Source: Metaphire vulgaris (Eukaryota; Annelida; Clitellata; Crassiclitellata; Megascolecidae). From it: a DNA stretch of 64,000 bases. The stretch lies in NCBI GenBank assembly GCA_018105865.1, contig CM030867.1, positions 11,334,258 through 11,398,257 on the forward strand, read 5' to 3'. Below are positions 52,151 to 64,000 of the stretch, one piece after another (the first letter of the stretch is position 1; every line of letters begins with the position of its first letter). Position numbers and translations under genes: made by a program. A model generated the notes under the pieces. The model did no database searches, was not told where the DNA came from, and worked only from the letters and a program-made list of their open reading frames with translations.

Positions 52151-52198
52151 GGGACTACCCATACCTTTTTAGAAGGTCTACTCTGCCTAAGCGGCTTC

Positions 52199-52283
52199 TA
52201 AAGGGTTGCGCAAAAAATGGACTATATTAAATGCAAACCGCAAACCTAAATGTGACTAGTCCGGTTTTTTGCACCACCCTTTA
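52199..52283. mobile_element. TA-bounded palindromic MITE, diverged
   Basis: Left end TAAAGGGTTGCGCAAAAAA is decayed; right end CGGTTTTTTGCACCACCCTT. The core is inverted, as in 19682-19761. Confidence 0.7.
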
Positions 52284-52371
52284 TTTTTGGCTTTCGAAAC
52301 GGTGGACCTTTAGCCGCCAGCGGTGTTGCTGTGCAATTGATGTCACTGCTGAGGAATATGAGATCTCTATG

Positions 52372-52554
52372 GAGTGCCGGTTCCACTTGGGAGCCCCGGG
52401 GCCCGTACCCAATATTGAGTGCCCGACCCCCCTCCAATGCCCCTGTTGTGGTCCTAAACTGACTACTACATACCAATCAACAAATGGTTGGCCCGATGCT
52501 TAAAAGCTTCCACCTCAACGGTCCCCCACTTGCCAAATCCTGGAGTCGCCACTG
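52372..52554. mobile_element. hAT-type MITE (CAGTGGCGG family), diverged
   Basis: Matches 50672-50859 over its length (CAACAAATGGTTGGCCC; CACTTGCCAAATCCTGGAG). Flanks TCTCTATG and TCGCGATG agree at six of eight positions, an aged duplication. Confidence 0.75.
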
Positions 52555-52744
52555 TCGCGATGGAAGCGGAAGAGGGACACGAGGTGGAGGAGGAGGAGGA
52601 AGAAAGAGAGGAAGAAAGGAGGAAGAGGAGGAGGAGACGGTTGAGTGCTGGAGGAATAGAGGCATGGCGAGCAGCTGATTATAAGGCGCTTGAAAATAAA
52701 GGCAGATTTACTCTATCGATCAACGTAGGCTGACCAGTCGATAG

Positions 52745-52747
<3 letters not shown>

Positions 52748-52808
<61 letters not shown>
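52748..52808. repeat. (GA)n microsatellite
   Basis: Pure GA run of about 30 units upstream of the SYT1 leader exon. Confidence 0.95.
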
Positions 52809-52811
<3 letters not shown>

Positions 52812-53047
52812 GGTAGCATTTCCGAAGGCAGTCAGATTTTTCAAGCGCCCGTCGATTTTTATTTACAGTTACAAATAATAGTACAAACACACAAATAATA
52901 CCCCCCCCCTACCCCTACCCACACACAGTAACAGTAACCTCGGAAGAAGGAAAAACGCCACAAAAAATCCTAAATATTCCAAACAGGATTAAGAGTGGAT
53001 GTCTCTGTGTCTGTGTGTGTGTGTGTGCATGGATAGCAACCATCGTT

Positions 53048-53415
53048 TCCCTCTGCGGAGATTAGCAATTCGATCGTGCGATCGATTCTTCGACGCAGGG
53101 GGTGTGGTGGGTGGATGAGGTCTGAGGGGCCCGTGGCGCGCCGGGCGGTGGCACCGAGCCAGTGCCCTCGTCGTCGTCGCCCGCCGCCCGCCGCCCCTGC
53201 GCCCGGCCGGAGTCGACGCCGGCGCCGCTGCCCGCGGCCGGCTCTGCTCCCTCCGTCTCTCTCGACATCCGAGCCGAGGAGTGGTGCTGCTTTGGCCAGA
53301 GGACGGGGCTTTCGTTGGCGATTTTTCTGCGGATTTTGTCCGCCCGTCCGTCGAGTCCAGTCCTCCGCAACGATTCCATCCGAGGAAGAAAAGTATATCC
53401 AAAAAAGGGATACAG
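53048..53415 (+). promoter_or_regulatory. SYT1 promoter / probable 5' UTR exon
   Basis: A strongly CpG-rich island (53090-53350) is followed by GGATACAG and the donor GTAAGTAAG at 53416. No ATG in it opens a long frame that continues to the SYT1 coding exons. It is best read as the promoter and a noncoding first exon; the splice partner is uncertain, with acceptor candidates near 54361 or 54438. Confidence 0.5.
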
Positions 53416-53886
53416 GTAAGTAAGTACGCGGTGGTGAGCGTTACAGTGATCTAATCTTTAATAATATTAATATTACCGCCGAGTGACTGACTTTGGTGCA
53501 TGATCATTGCAATTGTGATATTGTATGATGACAGTCGCAGTATCTTTTGTATATGTGTGTGTGTGCGCGCGTGTGTCGAAGTCGCCATCTTAGCTGCCAG
53601 TCGGGTGATAAGCATAATCAATAGAAGGCTGGATGCTCCGGAGCCAGTGCCGAAGTACATGCAGTGGTAGATACGGACCTCCCTTTGCTTGGCAAGGGGT
53701 TTGTTCCTCCGCTGGCGGCTGGCGATTTGATCCTGCATGGTCATTGCGTGACGGAGAGGGTGATGATGGTGGAGGTGGTGGTGGTGGTGATTATGATGAT
53801 GATAATAAGACGCAGGCCACATCCTTTGGTTGCATCGATTGAATCCAAAATGACAATTCGAACAATGTTTGGTTTGTCGGTCAGTA

Positions 53887-53922
<36 letters not shown>

Positions 53923-53956
53923 GATAAATCTTTTTTGGCGTCCGAGCGACACCCTC

Positions 53957-53991
<35 letters not shown>

Positions 53992-54049
53992 AATATCTTA
54001 GTATTGTATATTGCATCATATGGCAACAATCGAAGTCGACACTAATCGT

Positions 54050-54116
<67 letters not shown>
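54050..54116. repeat. (TTA)n microsatellite
   Basis: About 22 TTA units in the presumed SYT1 leader intron. C/T-rich tracts follow up to 54350. Confidence 0.95.
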
Positions 54117-54117
<1 letters not shown>

Positions 54118-54594
54118 GCATATGACAATACTTTTGTCATTATCTCTGTTAACAACTGCAGTACATCATGACCATGACCACGGCTATCTCCTCCTGATCC
54201 TCTTCCTCCTCTTCCTCTTCCTGATCCCTCTTCTTTTGCGCATCCTCTGCCTACTCCCACTTCTCTACTTCTGATACTCCTACTCTTCCTTTCCTACTCG
54301 TCCTCCACCTTCTCCTCCTCCTCCCCCTCCTCCTCCCTCCTTCCTTTGCCTTTTGTTTGCAGTCGTAGTCTTCATTGTTGTCGTTGTGTTCTTATATCTG
54401 CGTCTCTGTTACTAACAATCGTTCTTTCTTAACTGCAGTTAGATTTGTTTGACATGGAAACTGGTTTGATTTCTTTGTTTAAATTTACAGTAAAAATTGC
54501 AGCAGACATTGACAAAATTCGAATTCTAGGCACAGAGGGTTCGTAACAACATCACCACTCCGCCAAAAGCCCGCTGAAGTGTCAGGCGTCGACC

Positions 54595-54600
<6 letters not shown>

Positions 54601-54649
<49 letters not shown>
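54601..54649. repeat. (GA)n microsatellite in SYT1 5' UTR
   Basis: GA run of about 24 units lying 80 bases upstream of the SYT1 start codon, so probably transcribed. Confidence 0.9.
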
Positions 54650-54654
<5 letters not shown>

Positions 54655-54728
54655 CCCGACGAGTGACAGAGAGAGCGTCAAGGAGTGACACTTTGCGTTA
54701 AATTCCCAGAAACAGTCGTCGCCTGAGA

Positions 54729-59977
<5,249 letters not shown>

Positions 59978-60379
59978 GTCCCCCCCCCACCCACCCAGCC
60001 ACCCCCATCCGACACTGTCTCCCTTGCCAGTATTCCTCAGTCTCCTCCTCCTCCTCCTCCTCCTCCTCCTCCTCCTCCTCCTCCTTCTTCTTCTTCTTCT
60101 TTTTTGTCCTCTTTCTTTGCCTCTTCTTTGTCCTCCTGCTCTTCTGTTGCGTATATGATTGATGGACTGATGGATGGATGGATGGATTGATTGATTTTTG
60201 TAAAATTACTGTAAGTTTTTTAAATGTTATTTTTTGGGCTTCTGATCAAAATGGCTGTACGGTGTCGCAGATGGGCCGTGAATAATTCTAAGGTTTAGCG
60301 AAGGTACATTGAAGGCTATGCAGTTATCGAGCTGTCCCCTCGCGTACACCGTATTTGATTGTTACTTCCGGTGTTTATT

Positions 60380-60426
<47 letters not shown>

Positions 60427-60861
60427 CTCTCTCTCTCTCCATCAAAATTCTTTCTTTCCAGGTCCGCTCAACTCGCTGAATCCCACCCCTTATATGCCCC
60501 CGGGTATAGACTTTTCCCAATTTCTTGTGAAGTTACCTGTATGTAGGGTCGTCTAAGCTAATTTGCACGGCAGACATGGAATATACACGCGTACAGTAAC
60601 AGAATTTATGTAGCGCTAGGGTTAGAACTGTTAACGCGCGACACTCTACAGTTCATTTTGAGCGATCTGCGTCCGCCATTTTGGTTCTACTCGGATAAAT
60701 GCATTTTCAAGAGGAGATCTATTAATGGGTTTTCTGCCCGCATTGAAATCTCAATTTATATGGCGCCATCGAGTTTCTAGATTTATGTCCGTTTGTAAAT
60801 TGTGACAATTCGATTAGACTTTTAGCTACATAGTGGTTATCGCATTTTCACTGACTCTGTC

Positions 60862-61380
60862 GTTACCATGGTTACCGAGTACTTTAATTTGAATTTAAAC
60901 GAATTTCGGATGATAGGATTTGGATATCTGCTATCCATTGGGATGGGATGGGGTAAATGTCTGAACCCCCCCCCATAATTTCATTATATTCTTAAGATTT
61001 TCTAACACAGCATGGGTGTGCTATGGCCAAATACCATCAATTTCTTAAGCCATTGGTAATATTTACAATCGCAGTTGATAATAATCAATTAGTTGTGTAA
61101 GTAATGGATAATTTAGAAACTGGTCGAAAATTTTTGCCACTACTGTAGTCTCGGTAAGTAATAATCTTAACACTACGGTGGCCTGTGGCGGCCATTTCGG
61201 AATATATTAATTATGGCTTGGTGGCTAATGGGACTTTAAGTATTCATTCTCGGTTCAAGACTTAATGTATGCAATCTGCTAAGTTGATTTCACTGGGTGT
61301 CAGTGATTACGACTAAACGAGCCCACCTCAGTGTCGTTGCCTAGGAACAGCCGTTGCCAGGCAACGGTTGCTGGCAATCG
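60862..61380. promoter_or_regulatory. cluster of X-box-like (RFX) motifs
   Basis: GTTACCATGGTTACC at 60862-60876 and, within 46 bases, GTTGCCTAGGAAC (61337-61349), the perfect palindrome CCGTTGCCAGGCAACGG (61351-61367) and GGTTGCTGGCAAT (61366-61378). The consensus for RFX factors is GTTRCC-N0-3-GGYAAC. No gene start is visible nearby. Confidence 0.5.
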
Positions 61381-61973
61381 ACACGGTCTTTAAACGCAGT
61401 TTTCTACCAGTGATGTAATTAGCGAATTTGCGGACGATGTGCATGTAATATGCTGTGTAAATAGGTGCAGTGTAAACTGTTTGATTTACAGCCAGTGTGT
61501 TTGTGCGTTTACTGTGTGACTATAGAACTTACAGTTTTTTTATATTGCTTATTATCGGTTTACTTACTACTTTGCGTGAAAATTCTACCTACATAGATGT
61601 GGGTTGAAACCTTTTTAAGGAAATGATTTCAAATCGAAATTTGTATTTTATTTAATCATTTTGATCAATTCTGGATTTAGATTCTTATCTTGTGACTTAA
61701 ATCAGTGTGATTTGTTTGTTGTGAACGATTGTTTTCAACGCATGGTAATCTTTTGCACCGGGTGGGTGTAGAAACATTAGACACCAGATCATTGTTAAGT
61801 GATTTTTTACCAGAACGCGACACGTCATCATTATTCGAAGTGACTAATATTCATGACGCTGACGTCTGACGTCCGCGTCACAACGATGTCATGCGTGACG
61901 CAGCGTCAAACTGTGACTTATGAAGCGCATTTGTATACTTTCTGCTTTTGGTGCAGGAAACATGGAAAACACA

Positions 61974-61974
<1 letters not shown>

Positions 61975-62049
<75 letters not shown>
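61975..62049. repeat. (TTA)n microsatellite
   Basis: About 25 TTA units ending seven bases before the duplication that flanks the hAT element at 62064. Confidence 0.95.
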
Positions 62050-62052
<3 letters not shown>

Positions 62053-62063
62053 AACTTGTAAAC

Positions 62064-62442
62064 TAGAGGTGGGAATTGGAAAACTTTTGAAATCTAATAC
62101 AAAAATAGGCGGATGGCACATACAAAAGCCAAAGTCTTTATAATTAAGACACACATCATTGTCATGGACAACTTTAGTATATTTTATTTAGTCTATAAAA
62201 GAGTAGCATTATATGATATTAAATATCTTTTGCTCAAATGTAATCTAATTACTGTTCCTAAGATTTTAAAATAATTTAAAGAGCCATATTTCCATAAAAT
62301 AATCAGAAACTTTAACCTAAACTAATTTCAAGTTACCCCTCTTTCTGCCGCCCGCGCGCGTATTTCTAAATGATCTCGCGGGCCGCATGGACTCCGGTGG
62401 CGGGTCGCATGCGGCCCGCGGGCCGTACTTTTCCCGCCTCTG
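62064..62442. mobile_element. hAT-type MITE (CAGAGGCGGG family)
   Basis: 379-bp element. Left end TAGAGGTGGGAATTGGAAAA, right end GTACTTTTCCCGCCTCTG. A perfect 8-bp duplication TTGTAAAC lies at 62056-62063 and 62443-62450. The right part contains GCATGCGGCCCGCGGGCCG. No transposase frame. Confidence 0.88.
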
Positions 62443-62617
62443 TTGTAAACGTTTGATTTTGATGTCGTAATCTTTGCAAAGATGTCCGAATGTCGCCATT
62501 TCTCACGACACAGTTTTCTATGTTAGAATATTATAACGGTACTTATTCCTGTACGATTCTGTACTAGCCACGTGACTAAAAGTACTCTGCATATCTCTGT
62601 TCTAATCTGAAGGGAGA

Positions 62618-62621
62618 GAGC

Positions 62622-62675
<54 letters not shown>

Positions 62676-62850
62676 GACAGACAGACAGAGACAGAAAGAC
62701 AGAAAGACAGAGAAAAAGACATAGAGGCAGACAGACACAGAGAGACACACAGACAGAAGCAGCGAGAAAGAGAGGGAGAAAGACAGAAAGAAAAAAAGAA
62801 AAAGAAAGAGACAGAGGCAGAGAGAGACAGAGACAGAGAGGGAGAGAGGG
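62618..62850. repeat. (GA)n/(CAGA)n complex satellite
   Basis: Interleaved GA, CAGA and GAAA units. It yields artefactual Ser/Leu/Cys-rich frames on the minus strand. Confidence 0.9.
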
Positions 62851-63479
62851 AGGGAGACTGGAGAGCGGCCTAAACAAACGCTTAAGGGCAGCCAGACCGA
62901 GGCCTGACTGCCCTTAAACCTACTGTAGCGCTATATAAATATATTCGCAGGAATTGCGTGACGTCAGATATTGTTGCCGCTAGAATTTTAGTCAAAGTTA
63001 GTTTTTGTTATCACTGATACATCGGTCCACTTATTGCACTGAACGAAAAGACGATTCTGACAATGTTTATCATAGATTTCTGCCATGGTCATCACGTGAC
63101 CTTCAGATATGCTCTACATAAATATGTTTTGTTAGGTCTTTCTGAGACCGCCGTATTCTGATCACATTGCAGATATAATAATTATAATAAGAATTCTGCC
63201 TTGTTTTAATTAATACAGGCCGACTGAATGCTTAAATAGATTTGCTACGTACATTAAAACGAGACATTCCGCGCGACAGAACAATAGACGTACAGTAAAT
63301 GTTGTTGATTTTTGTATTATTTCATAGGCTGTGTACATTAGTCAGTTATTCTTAGAATGTGGATAATCTGTTACTTACTTACTTACTTACTAGATGATTG
63401 ATGAATATGTAAATTGATCGATTGTCTCATTTCTCTCTCTATCGAACGACGATAAAAATAATATGTGACTGTTTGGTTT

Positions 63480-63652
63480 GGCCTACTCCCCCAACCCACC
63501 CTGTACCCCATCAGATTTTCCTCCACCCCACCTCATCCCCCGATCTGACTAACCTTTTCCCCGCTTGAATATAGTGCGCCATCGGCTGATGCCCAAGGCA
63601 TTACGATAGTGGCGCCATAGAAGTTTATTCATTGATTGATTGATTGATTGAC
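63480..63652 (+). mobile_element. SINE-like element, S family, with TTGA tail
   Basis: Contains AGTGCGCCATCGGCTGATGC and TGGCGCCATAGAAGTTTATT, ending in ATTGATTGATTGATTGA. It is the cleanest plus-strand copy. Confidence 0.65.
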
Positions 63653-63785
63653 TTGAGGGTGAAATTGAGGGGAGGGGCGATATAAGGTAAAACGCCTGCG
63701 GTTTCAGTTGAGGGGGTGGCACCCACCTGTGACACTGGTAAAGTATTCAACTTTTGTCTACGATACATTTTCACCAGTCAGAGAT

Positions 63786-63865
63786 TTAACCCCTTAACTG
63801 GGGATCCCGGATATATCTGTCCATTTTACACTGAGTTACAGTTAAATACACGGTTAAGGGGTTAA
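63786..63865. mobile_element. TTAA-bounded palindromic MITE
   Basis: Begins TTAACCCCTTAACTGG and ends CACGGTTAAGGGGTTAA. Near the family consensus. Confidence 0.85.
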
Positions 63866-64000
63866 TAGTAACATTATTTTATAAGGTATTTATTGTGGCG
63901 AGAGTTCTGTAAACAGATGCGATTTGAAATAGAAGCTGAAGCTTTTGATCAAACTCAAAACAACAAATATGCGTCAATAGACAAATAATTCAGAAATTCT

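Larger units (their letters stand above)
51384..52158. mobile_element. composite of two hAT-type MITEs
   Basis: Two direct copies of one element (51392-51584 and 51978-52150) bracket 393 bases. GGGACTAC is outside both (51384-51391 and 52151-52158), and GGCTCTTC is inside both (51585-51592 and 51970-51977). Each copy therefore has mismatched flanks while the outer pair and the inner pair each match perfectly. Confidence 0.85.
50052..53047. other. transposon-rich intergenic block
   Basis: No gene is seen between tRNA-Trp and the SYT1 leader. From 50.6 to 52.6 kb nearly all sequence is accounted for by miniature hAT-type elements, one TA-type MITE and CT/GA microsatellites, listed separately. 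A short frame from 50458 (MWRKARIKATLSQ) is followed by no recognisable domain. Confidence 0.5.
59978..64000. other. SYT1 3' region, no further gene seen
   Basis: After the SYT1 stop the sequence has (CTC)n at 60043-60082, (CT)n at 60380-60440, X-box-like motifs at 60862 and 61335-61380, a (TTA)n tract at 61975-62049, a hAT element, (GA/CAGA)n at 62618-62850, a SINE-like element and a TTAA MITE. No open frame resembles a protein. The SYT1 3' UTR must lie at the start of this stretch. Confidence 0.5.

Noticed and set aside
62523..62877. Cys/Ser/Leu-rich minus frames resembling a signal peptide
   Set aside because: They are translations of (GA)n and (CAGA)n repeats.

Overview
The window is a piece of an invertebrate animal nuclear genome. 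Its genes have many introns with GT-AG borders and carry chordate-type chromatin, DNA-repair, mitochondrial and synaptic proteins. There is an animal tRNA-Trp, and the introns are full of trinucleotide microsatellites and miniature transposons. A FANCG-like gene and an ARID2 with the vertebrate domain order point to a marine invertebrate deuterostome, perhaps a tunicate, hemichordate or lancelet relative. That placement is an inference with low confidence.

Layout. 1-1.9 kb: a chimeric pseudogene scrap (CBX-type chromodomain fused to a fatty-acid-binding-protein piece). 1.9-20.5 kb (+): ARID2, a subunit of the PBAF chromatin remodeller. 24.0-29.5 kb (-): a SYNCRIP/HNRNPR-type RNA-binding protein with three RRMs. 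31.2-35.1 kb (+): a small membrane-anchored protein with a YccV-like domain, head to head with the SYNCRIP gene. 36.3-44.4 kb (-): a TPR protein matching FANCG of the Fanconi anaemia core complex. 45.7-49.5 kb (-): HTRA2/Omi, the mitochondrial serine protease. 49.97 kb (+): tRNA-Trp(CCA). 50.6-52.6 kb: a nest of hAT-type miniature transposons, including a composite with exchanged target-site duplications. 53.0-60.0 kb (+): synaptotagmin-1. 60-64 kb: no gene seen, but a cluster of X-box-like motifs, another hAT element and long microsatellites.

Four genes (SYNCRIP-like, YccV-like, HTRA2, SYT1) join into uninterrupted reading frames whose exon phases all agree. ARID2 needs about four single-base frame corrections and FANCG one or two, so consensus errors or alleles are likely there. 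The genes are unrelated housekeeping and neuronal functions and do not form a pathway. The shared theme is transposon load: a palindromic family with TTAA borders (about 14 copies), a palindromic family with TA borders (7 copies), several hAT families with 8-bp duplications, SINE-like elements and LINE scraps. No wholly new multigene system is evident. The most unusual structures are the composite hAT array, the chimeric gene scrap, the duplicated catalytic exon of HTRA2 and two GC-AG introns in FANCG.
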